From assembly GCF_044923475.1 (NCBI RefSeq), contig NZ_CP137338.1, positions 4,526,001-4,590,000 of the forward strand: a DNA stretch of 64,000 nucleotides, written 5' to 3'. Position 1 is the first letter of the stretch. Every line of letters starts with the position of its first letter. The stretch is from JAAURS01 sp044923475. Lineage in GTDB: Bacteria > Cyanobacteriota > Cyanobacteriia > Thermosynechococcales > Thermosynechococcaceae. The notes under the pieces were generated by a model. It was not told the DNA's origin. It searched no databases and worked only from the letters and a program-made list of their open reading frames with translations. A program made the position numbers and the translations under genes. Positions 16,678 to 25,942 of the stretch are shown here, one piece after another.

Positions 16678-17675
16678 ACGAACGGACGAGGCACCGGCTG
16701 CGGCGATACTTTTGCTCTTATACCAATTGCCGTTGCGTTATCGTGGCCGTTTTCAGTATTGGCTAGCTCGATCAGTTGTCTGAGACCTTCCTCTAGTGGG
16801 TTTTTGAAATCGAGCAGCGGCATGAGGTATTGCTCTTGAAACCGCTCTAGAAGCTGGTTATCCGTGATCCCGTCCGAGCACAGCAAAAACACGCAATCCT
16901 CGGCGAGCGTCAGGCTGCGGACGTCGGGACGAAGCGCGTGATCGGGCCGCGGACCTAGAGCTTGGGTCAGTTGGTAAGCATCCGGGCGAGCGTAGGCAAT
17001 TTCAGGTGCGACGCCGCGCTGAATCTCCCGCTGGCCGACTTCGTGATCCACGGTCAGCTGTTCCAATCCGTTGCGATGGGTGAGGCGGTAGAGGCGACTG
17101 TCTCCCACGTGGGCAAACCTAAACTGAGTATCCTGCAACATCGCCAGCACCAGGGTCGTGCCCATCCGGCCAGCCCCAAAGCGGGTTTGAGATTCATTGA
17201 GGGTATGGAGCGTTTGATTGGCCCAGTAAATCGCGTCTTTGACGGCTGCCTCGCTCGGCATCTCTTCTTTCCAATGCTCGGCAAAAAACAACGATAGGGT
17301 TTCAGCGGCCATCCGACTAGCCACTTCCCCTTGAGCGTGGCCGCCCATGCCGTCGCACAAAATATAAACTCCTCGGCTATAAACCTGAGTCGTTTCAGCA
17401 TCCATAAGCTGAGTGAATCGGTTATCGATCGTAAAAAAGTCTTCATTGTGGTGGCGACTATTCCCGACATCTGTAATGCCAAAGGATTCCAACCCCATCA
17501 CTCGATTGGGCAAAATGACCGTTGGGAAGTCTTCGAGCGGATCGTCCGAATCGTCGTCTGATGCAAAATCTATGTCGAACTCGTAACTCTCGCGCGCTTT
17601 TAAGTGGAACGTTTCAGGGTCAATTGACTGGCTTTCGAGCGCGTCTAGGGGTTGAGTCATAGTGTTCAAAGCCAA
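16674..17675 (-). CDS. PP2C-type Ser/Thr protein phosphatase
   Basis: This 333-residue protein has an acidic N-terminal extension (about residues 30-50, rich in D and E) before a full PP2C domain: DVGNSRHHNED (69-79), CDGMGGHAQGE (107-117), GTTLVLAML, HVGDSRLYRL, CSDGITD and GHDNATAIGI. All metal-binding aspartates are present, so it should be an active Mn/Mg-dependent phosphatase. ATG at 17675 or 17660 (MTQPLDAL) is possible. It is of the bacterial PrpC/PstP type, unlike the divergent PP2C at 12198-12989. It converges on the PatD-like gene with four bases of overlap. The 234-bp upstream spacer shows no recognisable site. Confidence 0.9.
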   Translation of the reverse strand: MALNTMTQPLDALESQSIDPETFHLKARESYEFDIDFASDDDSDDPLEDFPTVILPNRVMGLESFGITDVGNSRHHNEDFFTIDNRFTQLMDAETTQVYSRGVYILCDGMGGHAQGEVASRMAAETLSLFFAEHWKEEMPSEAAVKDAIYWANQTLHTLNESQTRFGAGRMGTTLVLAMLQDTQFRFAHVGDSRLYRLTHRNGLEQLTVDHEVGQREIQRGVAPEIAYARPDAYQLTQALGPRPDHALRPDVRSLTLAEDCVFLLCSDGITDNQLLERFQEQYLMPLLDFKNPLEEGLRQLIELANTENGHDNATAIGIRAKVSPQPVPRPFV

Positions 17676-17909
17676 TATTTAACCTCAGATCGAATCGAGC
17701 GGTTGTAACGGAGCTAAAGAGCTTCATTCCCGACCTAGCCCTGACGTAGCCCATCATTGCATAGCTCGTCAGAAATCGTATCCATGTCTGTACCCATGTC
17801 TGCGATATCGAGTGTTGCCGCTGACTAGCCCCACGCGTCGCCCAACATCATCCTAATCAGCGCTTGCGTTAAATCCATCCGATAAAATACGGAACTTTCC
17901 CTTCCCGTT

Positions 17910-18506
17910 CTATTGCGGCTTCAGCCCGATCGTCCGACAAAGCGTTTCGATTTCTGCTTGGGTGAGGGTGCGCCACTGTCCCGGCGCTAGCCCCTCCAGG
18001 CTGAGGTGGGCGATCGCCACCCGAATCAGCCGCAGGGTCGGCAATCCTACCGCTGCCGTCATGCGGCGCACCTGTCGATTGCGCCCCTCAGTCAACGTCA
18101 TCTCTAGCCAAGCGGTGGGAACCGTCTGGCGCGCGCGAATGGGCGGGTCGCGGGGCGGGATGTCCGGGCGATCGCCCAGGCAACGGACCTGTCCGGGACG
18201 GGTGCGATATCCTCGGATCGTGACGCCCTGGCGCAGCGCCTCAAGGGCCGATTCCTCGGGCACGCCTTCCACCTGTACCCAATAGGTGCGCGGATGTCCG
18301 AACTGCGGGTTGCTGAGGCGATGTTGCAGGGCACCGCGATCGGTCAGCAGCAACAATCCTTCGCTATCTCGATCCAAACGACCCACCGGATAAACCCCAG
18401 GTACTGGAACGTAATCTTTGAGCGTGGGCCGAGGATTGTCAGAGGCGTCGCTAAACTGAGTCAGAACGCCATAGGGCTTATTGAGCAGTAAATACGTCCA
18501 CTTCAT
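17910..18506 (-). CDS. rRNA large-subunit pseudouridine synthase, RluE/RsuA type
   Basis: ATG at 18506 (MKWTYLLLNKPYGVL) is chosen because family members begin at this strand; the open frame upstream is not family-like. The 198-residue protein lacks an S4 RNA-binding domain. The catalytic motif GRLDRDSEGLLLLTDRG contains the expected aspartate (first D), and TYWVQVEG and EGRNRQVRRM are present. The length and the absence of S4 fit RluE, which modifies U2457 (E. coli numbering) of 23S rRNA. It is transcribed away from the ecfT gene, separated by about 190 bp. Confidence 0.85.
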   Translation of the reverse strand: MKWTYLLLNKPYGVLTQFSDASDNPRPTLKDYVPVPGVYPVGRLDRDSEGLLLLTDRGALQHRLSNPQFGHPRTYWVQVEGVPEESALEALRQGVTIRGYRTRPGQVRCLGDRPDIPPRDPPIRARQTVPTAWLEMTLTEGRNRQVRRMTAAVGLPTLRLIRVAIAHLSLEGLAPGQWRTLTQAEIETLCRTIGLKPQ

Positions 18507-18698
18507 CGAACGGTCAGTTTTCTTCCCATGGACTTCTCTCTCGATCGCTAGCGGATTGGCAATGCATTGCGAACTGTCGAGCGATAAACTGTAGAATTGG
18601 GGCGAAGGCTGAGATAGCGAGGGCAGACTCGACTCAGTCGCTCTTTTTGCCACCGATCGCTTTCGAGATCGTCTCCCGTTCAATCGTACCAATTAGGG

Positions 18699-19694
18699 AT
18701 GGATTTATTACGCTCGTTGCCCTTGGGGTTTTATCTCGAACAGCCAATTACTTGGCTGCATCGGCTCGATCCAAGGGTAAAGCTGGCTTGGTTGATGGCA
18801 TTTTTAGTCACGCCGTTGTTGGCCACTCTCCCCTGGCGCATTGGCATTGTAGTGGCCCTTTTGCTGCTGACGGTGTTGGCCCGCATTCCGTGGCGCGCGT
18901 TAAAGCAACAGATGGGCTGGATCCTGATCTTTTGCTTCCTGATTTTAGGTATCACTGCTGTCATGCCCGATGGCTTGGCCGTGCGATCCCAACCCCGGCT
19001 GCCTGCCGATGAATTCCAGATTCCCCGTGCTATCCCGCCCTCAACCGCTGCCGCAAACCGCCGGCAGTGGTACGACCCCTTCGGCTGGTTTCAACCCTCA
19101 CCGCCTTTGACACAGAAGAAGGTGGCGCTTCCCCAGCCTCCAGAGAAGCCCTATCGATACGTGTTGCTCCAGCAAGGACCCGTTACGATTACGCGTCAGT
19201 CCCTGCGGTTGGGGATACAACTGGGAACCGGATATTTTACCCTCATTTACAGCACTACACTATTCCTGCTCGCAACCGCACCTGAAGAGATTACAGCAGC
19301 CCTCGATCGCCTCGTGCAACCCCTCAAGCGCTGGAAAATTCCGATCGTCGAAATTAGCTTGACCTTGACGCTCTCGCTGCGGTTTATTCCCCTCGTACTG
19401 GAAGAGGTGCAAAACTTAGTCCGTTCGGTGCAGACGCGGGCCATTAACTGGAAGAAGCTCGGCTTTCGAGGTGCGGCGCAGCTCTGGCTGACGGTGGCAG
19501 ATCGGCTGCTGGAAAACCTGTTTTTGCGGGCCGAACAGATTGCCAGCGCCATGGCTTCGCGAGGGTTTACGAGTCCCAACCGCCACCAGGTGAAATGGCA
19601 GCAGCTTCGAATGAGATCGCGCGATTGGGTGGCGTTAGGGCTTTTATCTGCAGTTCTGGGCCTGCGGATCCTCATCGCCTTCGAGCCGTTCTAG
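18699..19694 (+). CDS. Energy-coupling factor transporter transmembrane protein EcfT/CbiQ-like
   Basis: This 331-residue membrane protein has transmembrane segments near residues 30-62, 80-95, 185-200 and 300-320. The diagnostic coupling helix AMASRGF (about residue 285) contains the ARG-type motif that contacts the ATPase subunits. A long loop of about 65 residues between the N-terminal and C-terminal membrane parts is typical of cyanobacterial members. EcfT joins vitamin- or metal-binding S components to two ATPases, but no S component or EcfA gene is nearby, so the substrate is unknown. The next gene starts 22 bp downstream, which suggests co-transcription. Confidence 0.85.
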   Translation: MDLLRSLPLGFYLEQPITWLHRLDPRVKLAWLMAFLVTPLLATLPWRIGIVVALLLLTVLARIPWRALKQQMGWILIFCFLILGITAVMPDGLAVRSQPRLPADEFQIPRAIPPSTAAANRRQWYDPFGWFQPSPPLTQKKVALPQPPEKPYRYVLLQQGPVTITRQSLRLGIQLGTGYFTLIYSTTLFLLATAPEEITAALDRLVQPLKRWKIPIVEISLTLTLSLRFIPLVLEEVQNLVRSVQTRAINWKKLGFRGAAQLWLTVADRLLENLFLRAEQIASAMASRGFTSPNRHQVKWQQLRMRSRDWVALGLLSAVLGLRILIAFEPF

Positions 19695-19716
19695 TCGCCC
19701 ATCTATCTATATATTT

Positions 19717-21153
19717 ATGCAAGCTTTGCAGCCTTGGACCTGGCGATCGCTTCCCTTAAACGGCAAAAGCGGAACCGAAGTTTTTGCGGCCCTGTTTCAA
19801 CATCAGCCCGTCGCAACGCTCCTCGAAAGCCCATCTAACACAGTCGATCCCCCACTGCCCAACAGCCGATTTTCAATCTGCGCGGGTTCGCCGCGCCATC
19901 GAGCGGGGAGGCAGTGCCTCTGGACGCCTGCCATCGGACGCGTGCTAGACTGCCTCGCTCGAAGGCTACAGGATGGACGAAGGCTTCCCGCCCCCGATCC
20001 GGCGATCGAGCATCTTCCCTTTATCGGTGGCTGGCTGGGCTGGCTGGGTTACGACCTCGCCTGGGAGATCGAAACCCTACCCTGGCTGCGTTCGGACGCG
20101 CTGCCCTTTCCCGTCGCCTTTTGGTACGAACCCGAAGCCTTTGCCGTTTTAGACCACCACCACCAGCAGCTGTGGCTGGCTGCTGGCGCGCCTTCAGATT
20201 TGGATCGGCTCGAAACCCACCTCGCTCGATCGCCCGCGCCCTGCGAGACCGATCGGGTCGTACAGCAATACAGCAACCCGTCCGTCGATCTCTCCCGAGC
20301 GGCCTTCGAACGAATGGTGCAAACCGCCAAACAGCACATCCAGGCCGGAGACGTGTTCCAAACTAACCTTTCCCTGCGGTTTCGCGCCGACGCATACCTG
20401 CACCCGTGGCACCTTTATCGAGCCCTTCAGCAGGTTAACCCTTCACCATTTGCCAGCTACTGGCAAACGCCTTGGGGCTGCGTGGTCAGCGGGACGCCAG
20501 AGCGCCTTGTCGAGTACCGCCAGGGCAAAGCGCAAACGCGTCCCATTGCAGGGACCAGACCCAGAGGCCAGACCCCAGAAACCGACCGAGCTTACGAGCG
20601 AGAACTTCTCAACAGCCCGAAAGAGCGCGCAGAACACATCATGCTAGTGGACTTAGAGCGCAACGACCTGGGCCGGGTTTGCCAGTGGGGCAGCGTCCGC
20701 GTCGACGAGCTGCTGACCGTCGAGTTCTACAGCCACGTCATGCACCTGGTCAGCAACGTCAGCGGCCAACTCCATCCCAATGCCACGCCGATAGACCTCA
20801 TTCGAGCCGCGTTTCCAGGCGGGACGATTACGGGCTGTCCTAAAGTGCGCTGCATGGAAATCATCGAGACCCTCGAACCCGTTCGCCGCAGCTTGTTTTA
20901 CGGTTCTTGCGGCTATCTAGACGTTCGCGGCCATTTAGATCTCAATATTCTGATCCGAACCTTGTTGGTGGCCGCCTCAGACCTCAAGCCCGTCCCGTGG
21001 CATCAACCTGCCTTAAAGCACGCGCAGCTTTGGGGGCAGGTCGGCGCGGGCATCGTTGCCGACAGCGATCCCACCCAAGAATGGTTGGAATCCCTTCAAA
21101 AAGCAAAAGCCCAGTGGACGGCCCTCAAAAAAATCGCTGAGTATTCCTGCTAA
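19717..21153 (+). CDS. Anthranilate synthase component I family protein (TrpE/PabB-like)
   Basis: This 478-residue chorismate-binding enzyme has PIAGTRPRGQTPETD, ERAEHIMLVDLERNDLGRV, FPGGTITGCPK and YGSCGYLDVRG in the expected order. The PIAGT motif is typical of anthranilate synthases, while classical PabB has PIKGT with a catalytic lysine. However, the short length and cyanobacterial paralogy leave p-aminobenzoate synthesis possible. Either way it aminates chorismate with ammonia from a glutaminase partner, not seen in the window. TLLESP near the N-terminus resembles the tryptophan-binding LLES motif, so feedback inhibition is possible. It follows ecfT by 22 bp and precedes pipX by 75 bp. 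Confidence 0.85.
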   Translation: MQALQPWTWRSLPLNGKSGTEVFAALFQHQPVATLLESPSNTVDPPLPNSRFSICAGSPRHRAGRQCLWTPAIGRVLDCLARRLQDGRRLPAPDPAIEHLPFIGGWLGWLGYDLAWEIETLPWLRSDALPFPVAFWYEPEAFAVLDHHHQQLWLAAGAPSDLDRLETHLARSPAPCETDRVVQQYSNPSVDLSRAAFERMVQTAKQHIQAGDVFQTNLSLRFRADAYLHPWHLYRALQQVNPSPFASYWQTPWGCVVSGTPERLVEYRQGKAQTRPIAGTRPRGQTPETDRAYERELLNSPKERAEHIMLVDLERNDLGRVCQWGSVRVDELLTVEFYSHVMHLVSNVSGQLHPNATPIDLIRAAFPGGTITGCPKVRCMEIIETLEPVRRSLFYGSCGYLDVRGHLDLNILIRTLLVAASDLKPVPWHQPALKHAQLWGQVGAGIVADSDPTQEWLESLQKAKAQWTALKKIAEYSC

Positions 21154-21228
21154 TCTCTATTAAAGGCTGCTAAAGACTTTACAACAATCATCGCAATCCG
21201 CCACGCTCGGGCGAACCTACCCCCATCA

Positions 21229-21495
21229 ATGATCACTGAAACGTATCTCAACCATCCAACCTTTGGACTTTTGTATAGCATCTGTTCGCTAGATAAAGAT
21301 CGGGCGCTCTACACTACGCTTTATGCCCAGCGCCTTTTTTTCCTCGTCACCCAAAACAACGAAGGCATCAAATTTGAGCCGATCACCCGCAACGAAGCCC
21401 GTATCTTTGCCGAAAGCTCCTTAAGAACCCTTCGCCGAGAGGGGTCTCAGGCAGATTACGATAGATTGCAAGCCATTCATCGTCACACGTTTTAA
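21229..21495 (+). CDS. pipX: PipX, NtcA co-activator and PII-interacting protein
   Basis: This 88-residue protein matches PipX throughout: ETYLNHPTFGLLYSICSL at the N-terminus, LYAQRLFFLVT, and FEPITRNEARIFAE. The N-terminal Tudor-like domain binds either the transcription factor NtcA, which it co-activates, or the signalling protein PII, according to the 2-oxoglutarate and ADP/ATP state. Its stop overlaps the start of pipY (TAATG, 21493-21497), so the two are translationally coupled, as in other cyanobacteria. This places a nitrogen-control gene in the same window as the nrt operon, a classical NtcA target. Confidence 0.95.
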   Translation: MITETYLNHPTFGLLYSICSLDKDRALYTTLYAQRLFFLVTQNNEGIKFEPITRNEARIFAESSLRTLRREGSQADYDRLQAIHRHTF

Positions 21496-22226
21496 TGTCT
21501 GACTGGTCCGTTTTGTCTTCAGTCGCCGAGCGCGTTGCCCATCTGCGAAACCTCGTACCGCCGTCGGTTCGGACAATCGCCGTCAGCAAGACCGTCCCGA
21601 GCAGTTTGATGCGGGAGGCATATGCAGCAGGCATTCGGGATTTTGGGGAGAGTCGCCTTCAGGAGGCGATTTTGAAGCAGCAAGAGCTTGCAGACCTCAG
21701 CGACATCGCGTGGCACTTCATCGGGCACCTTCAGAGCAACAAGGCCAAACAGGCGCTTCAGCACTTTCAGTGGATTCATTCCGTGGATAGTCTGGCGATC
21801 GCCCAACGGCTCGACCTGCTAGCCGCAGAACTCCAGGTATCGCCCCAAATTTGCCTTCAGGTCAAACTCAAACCCGACCCCAATAAATTTGGGTGGACCG
21901 CTCCAGAATTGCTGGAGCAACTGCCGCTCCTTCAACCCCTCCAGCACCTTCGCATTCAGGGATTGATGACCATTCTTCCCCTCGGACTTTCCCCTGCCGA
22001 ACAGCTCGAAACCTTTCAATCCGTCAGAGATCTCGCCCAAACCATTCGCCAACATCCCGACACCCCCTTACCCTTGACCGAACTTTCCATGGGCATGTCC
22101 TCCGACTATGCTCTTGCCGTTCGAGCTGGAACCACCATGATTCGACCGGGAAGAATTTTATTTGGCGAAAGAAAAGAAATAGCCCTCTCACAACCCGCCC
22201 AACCATCGGACTCCGACCCAGCTTAG
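21495..22226 (+). CDS. pipY: PipY, PLP-binding YggS/PLPHP family protein
   Basis: This 243-residue single-domain TIM-barrel protein shows IAVSKTVP with PLP lysine K32, DFGESRLQEA, WHFIGHLQSNK, HSVDS, GLMTILPLG and the phosphate-binding SMGMSSDY. The family buffers pyridoxal phosphate and influences amino-acid and keto-acid balance; it is not a known catalyst. Its start overlaps the pipX stop, and this pair with sepF and proC downstream is conserved in cyanobacteria. The C-terminal 15 residues past GERKE are variable. Confidence 0.93.
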   Translation: MSDWSVLSSVAERVAHLRNLVPPSVRTIAVSKTVPSSLMREAYAAGIRDFGESRLQEAILKQQELADLSDIAWHFIGHLQSNKAKQALQHFQWIHSVDSLAIAQRLDLLAAELQVSPQICLQVKLKPDPNKFGWTAPELLEQLPLLQPLQHLRIQGLMTILPLGLSPAEQLETFQSVRDLAQTIRQHPDTPLPLTELSMGMSSDYALAVRAGTTMIRPGRILFGERKEIALSQPAQPSDSDPA

Positions 22227-22576
22227 CCCTTTGCTAGTTGTCGCTTGGATTGTTCAGAGCGTTTTTCCTCAGAAAAGTTGCTTTATAAAATTTTTATGTA
22301 ATCTTTTCAGTATCGGCTTACGCATATCAAATTCTTGATGTACAATCTGGTTTTGAATTTGTCCTATAAGTGCAAACCATAAGCGTTGCTCTTTAATTCA
22401 ACTTTGTATCGACCTATACCATCAGGGGCTAGCGCATTCGCGACGGTAAATAGTCTTTCTCCAAAATCCGATCGATTGGGAGATTTGTGGGTCGTTTTTT
22501 GATTTAATACATGGGTGCTAATAAGCCTAATCAAAAGGTTATGTGACCTCGAGCTGTTTACGATGGAGCCTGAGCT
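22227..22576. other. Spacer between pipY and sepF
   Basis: These 350 bp are AT-rich and have no open frame with gene-like content. No full NtcA box, strong terminator or RNA gene was recognised. The sepF promoter probably lies here. Confidence 0.4.
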
Positions 22577-23176
22577 GTGAGTAATTTCTTTGGAAAATTG
22601 AAAGAGTTTGTCGGCATCCCTGGCGCAGATGAATTTGACGATTACGACGACGATTTAGATATGACCGGAGATGAATATGCCAGTGCCTACGAGCCGCCGG
22701 ACGATCGGCCCATCGGCGAAGAGAGAGTTCAAACTCAGATGCCGTCGGATGCAGATCGGATGAGATCCGTGTCTGGCGCGGCGGGAAGCGGCATGAGCAA
22801 TGTTGTCGGCATGCCGGGTGCGGGCCGCTATTGGGGCAGCAATGCGGCAGAGGTTCTCGTATTAGAACCTCGCGCTTTTGAGGAAATGCCTCAAGTGATT
22901 CAGGCTCTGCGGGAGCGCAAGTCGGTCGTCCTCAATCTGTCTTTGATGGAACCCGCCCAAGCTCAGCGCTCCGTTGACTTTGTAGCAGGTGCGACCTTTA
23001 CGATCGACGGCCATCAAGAACGGGTTGGGGAGAACATCTTTTTGTTTACGCCCAGCTGTGTTGAGGTTCGAACCCAGGCTGGCGTGATTCACGAGGCACC
23101 TCAGACAACGGCAACTCCCTCGCGCATGTCTGCAAACCCTTGGACCGATCCCGTTTTAAGTGCGATTGCCCAGTAA
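22577..23176 (+). CDS. sepF: Cell division protein SepF
   Basis: This 199-residue protein has a GTG start. An N-terminal amphipathic helix (SNFFGKLKEFVGI) should bind the membrane. An acidic low-complexity region (about residues 18-50) and a linker rich in G, S and M follow. The SepF core (about 95-170) has EVLVLEPRAFEEMPQVIQAL, KSVVLNLSLM, QRSVDFVAGATF and IGEN-like VGENIFLFTPS. SepF tethers FtsZ filaments to the membrane and helps assemble the divisome; cyanobacteria lack FtsA and depend on it. It sits between pipY and proC as usual. Confidence 0.93.
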   Translation: MSNFFGKLKEFVGIPGADEFDDYDDDLDMTGDEYASAYEPPDDRPIGEERVQTQMPSDADRMRSVSGAAGSGMSNVVGMPGAGRYWGSNAAEVLVLEPRAFEEMPQVIQALRERKSVVLNLSLMEPAQAQRSVDFVAGATFTIDGHQERVGENIFLFTPSCVEVRTQAGVIHEAPQTTATPSRMSANPWTDPVLSAIAQ

Positions 23177-23275
23177 GGAACGCTCTGCAGGACGCTCAGT
23201 CGGTTGAAATAGATTTTGCGGTCTGACACTCATCCTACAGCGAGATCTATTTCAACGCAGTTTCCCTCCCCAACT

Positions 23276-24118
23276 ATGATATTGCCTCAGTTTCCCCATC
23301 ACACAGCTCAGGGCACATCCAAGCAGCTCGGCATCATTGGAGGAGGGGTTATGGCTGAGGCAATTTTGTCTCGTCTCATCGCCCAAGAGATCTACCCTGC
23401 CGCCGAGACGATCGCGAGTGACGTTTCCAGCGATCGCCTTGCGGTTCTCCGACAGACTTACGGCATCGAAACGACGCCGAGCAACCTTGAGGTGGCTCGG
23501 GTTGCGTCGACTGTTTTACTGGCCGTCAAACCTCAGACGCTGGCTAGTATTGCGGCTGAGTTTGAAGGAGCAGAGGTTGCTTGCGACCTTTGGCTCTCTA
23601 TTTTGGCGGGCGTTCCGCTCTCAAAGTTAGAGGGTGCTCTGGGGAATCGTGCCATCATCCGAGTCATGCCCAATACGCCAGCCCTTGTGGGTGCGGGCAT
23701 TACGGCCCTCGCGCCGGGAAAATTCGCGTTGCCCGGCCATCTGGCCACTGCAGAAAAGATTTTTGCTGCCGTGGGAGAAGTCCTGACGGTCTCTGAGGCG
23801 TGGATGGATGCGATCACCGGACTTTCTGGCTCTGGACCTGCCTTTGTCGCGATCGCCATTGAGGCGCTGACGGACGGCGGCGTCGCAGCAGGTCTTCCCC
23901 GGCCCATTGCCGCGAAACTGGCGGTACAGACCGTGCGGGGCACCGCCGAGCTCATGATTCAAGACGATCTGCATCCGGCACTCTTGAAGGATCGGGTGAC
24001 GAGTCCGGGCGGAACGACCATTGCTGGGGTTGCCAGTCTGGAAGCCTCTGGATTTCGCGCTGCCCTGATTCAGGCGGTGCAGGCGGCTTATCGGCGATCG
24101 CAGGAATTGGGCAGGTAG
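23276..24118 (+). CDS. proC: Pyrroline-5-carboxylate reductase
   Basis: ATG at 23276 (MILPQFPHH) is preferred; the frame is open from 23216 but that needs a TTG start. The 280-residue protein has an N-terminal Rossmann domain with LGIIGGGVMAEAI binding NAD(P)H. The C-terminal dimer domain carries the family signature: ITGLSGSGPAFVAIAIEAL, then DGGVAAGLPR and the substrate-binding VTSPGGTT. It reduces 1-pyrroline-5-carboxylate to proline. It converges on the GH3-family gene with 11 bp between stops. Confidence 0.93.
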   Translation: MILPQFPHHTAQGTSKQLGIIGGGVMAEAILSRLIAQEIYPAAETIASDVSSDRLAVLRQTYGIETTPSNLEVARVASTVLLAVKPQTLASIAAEFEGAEVACDLWLSILAGVPLSKLEGALGNRAIIRVMPNTPALVGAGITALAPGKFALPGHLATAEKIFAAVGEVLTVSEAWMDAITGLSGSGPAFVAIAIEALTDGGVAAGLPRPIAAKLAVQTVRGTAELMIQDDLHPALLKDRVTSPGGTTIAGVASLEASGFRAALIQAVQAAYRRSQELGR

Positions 24119-24129
24119 CGGGAGTTTCC

Positions 24130-25815
24130 CTAAGCTTGGGGCCACGAAACTTCACGAGCTATTTTTAAATTGGCAAGGAGCGCGCGGTCTTCGCTAATGT
24201 GGGGAATTTTGAGCTGATTTTCTCCCCTTCCTTGTTTGAGAAGGCGATGGCGCACGGTCTCGAAGCTGCCCCGCTCCAGAATGCGGAGTCCGGGAGAGGG
24301 CACCTGATCGCGGCGCATGATTTGATAGTGGCCGTTTTCTTCTTGTAGGACTTCGTCAAAGCGTTGCAGCAGCGCCTCGGGGCGATCCAGACTGGAGTCT
24401 GCGCTCAACTCGAGATTGACCCAATAATGGGCGGGAATCTCTCGCTCTGAGAGGGTGACGCAAAAATCTTCGAGGCCGATCCTAAATTCTTGCTGGAGGC
24501 GCTGCATGACTTGAATGACGTGAAACTCAGTCGTTTTTTCGCTCGTGGAGTTGAGCAAGCCCCCTAACCGATACCGGAATGCAATCAGTGGGGTTTTTTC
24601 GTAGAATCCAACCACTTCTACGACATCGCGAATATCGTACCGATAGAATCCGGCATCGTTGGTGACGAGAATTCGGTAGCGACTGCCAATTTTGACATCC
24701 GTCGCCATCAGCGTTTTGGGATGTTCGGCTTCCCATTCGGATTCGGGAATGAATTCGTAGAAGCCGCTCTCAAGGGCCAGGATGCAGCCATCTTCGTTGA
24801 GGGCGTGGGCGATGCCAAAGGTGGCCTCAGAGCAGCCATAAACGCCTCCAAATACGGGCGTTTGGCCAAAGTACTCGCCAAAGCGCTGAAAGTAAAAGTC
24901 CGACGTTCCGCCCCGTGCGGTGGAGACAAAGGCAAGGTGCGGCCAAGCCCATTGGGGGGTCAACCGCCCGTGGCGGTTGAGAAGCTGCTCTAGCTCCATT
25001 GCCCGTTGGGGGTGGGCCGTCCAATGCCGCGTCAATTCGGCCCGGCAGGCGGGGGTTAAATCTAAGGTTTGAGAGAGGGTGCCTGCTTTGAGGTCCTGAA
25101 TGAGGGCCGCTGCATTCTCTTCTAGGTAGCGGCAGGTGCGCAGCAGCAGCATCGGAAAGTTGGAGGCCATGCTTTGCAGGTTGCGGTTGCGGAGTCCGTA
25201 GAGCAGGCAAAGATAGTGGCGGGTGCGGCTATCGGAAATTTGGAGCAAGTCGTAGGGTTGGGCGAATAAGGGCGCTGCCAATTGTTTGCTCATGCGGATG
25301 CTTCCGGTGCTGGCCAACCCCAGCTCGATTCCCCCCTCAGTTTTGCCCGCAACGTTTGCCGAATTAGTCACCAGCGCTTTTCCGAGGGAAAGCCCCCGCG
25401 CCTTGAGGGCTTCTACCAAAAAGCCGATGCTGACAATATTCGATTTCTGGAGGGCAGTTTGAAAGCGCGGCGAAACTGGAATCCATTTGCGCTGCCCCGT
25501 GGTGCCGCTGGTGAGGGTGATAAATCGAATCGGGTCTGGGGTGAGGACGTTGCGCTCTCCGGCACCAGTGCGCTGAATGTCTGATTCGTAGTCTCGGTAT
25601 TGGGTGACGGGAAGGCGATCGCAAAATTCTTCTGCCGAGCGAATTTCGCCAATGCGGTAGCGTTTGCCGCGCTCGGTGCGACGGTAATGCCGCAGCATAC
25701 CTTTGAGAAAACGTTCTTGGGTCGCGAACGGATCCCGAGTTCGATCGACAAATCGCGCCGCGCGCTGAGCCGCATAGCGCGTCAAAAGAGGGACATACCA
25801 ATCAGTCATTCGCAT
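24130..25815 (-). CDS. GH3-family adenylating enzyme
   Basis: This 561-residue protein belongs to the GH3 group of acyl-adenylate/amido synthetases named after plant auxin-conjugating enzymes. Visible motifs are the phosphate-binding FITLTSGTTGQRKWIPV (about residues 98-114), VYGCSEATFGI (about 328-338) and NDAGFYRYDIRDVVEVVG (about 386-403), with a GLLNSTSEKTTE hinge before the C-terminal subdomain. GH3 enzymes adenylate a carboxylate and transfer it to an amine. Bacterial members have mostly unknown substrates. It is divergent from the acyl-AMP ligase gene with 127 bp between starts, which may share regulation. It could N-acylate the amino lipid predicted for the neighbouring cluster, but that is inference. 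Confidence 0.8.
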   Translation of the reverse strand: MRMTDWYVPLLTRYAAQRAARFVDRTRDPFATQERFLKGMLRHYRRTERGKRYRIGEIRSAEEFCDRLPVTQYRDYESDIQRTGAGERNVLTPDPIRFITLTSGTTGQRKWIPVSPRFQTALQKSNIVSIGFLVEALKARGLSLGKALVTNSANVAGKTEGGIELGLASTGSIRMSKQLAAPLFAQPYDLLQISDSRTRHYLCLLYGLRNRNLQSMASNFPMLLLRTCRYLEENAAALIQDLKAGTLSQTLDLTPACRAELTRHWTAHPQRAMELEQLLNRHGRLTPQWAWPHLAFVSTARGGTSDFYFQRFGEYFGQTPVFGGVYGCSEATFGIAHALNEDGCILALESGFYEFIPESEWEAEHPKTLMATDVKIGSRYRILVTNDAGFYRYDIRDVVEVVGFYEKTPLIAFRYRLGGLLNSTSEKTTEFHVIQVMQRLQQEFRIGLEDFCVTLSEREIPAHYWVNLELSADSSLDRPEALLQRFDEVLQEENGHYQIMRRDQVPSPGLRILERGSFETVRHRLLKQGRGENQLKIPHISEDRALLANLKIAREVSWPQA

Positions 25816-25942
25816 GAAGTATTTAGAGCAAAGTGCCAGGACATTGAAGAGACCTACAGAATTAAACCTATTTTGTCCCTCGGAAGCAACTCAGTCTCTC
25901 CTTCGCGCTTCTCACAATTAGGGAATATAGTCTTAAAATTTA

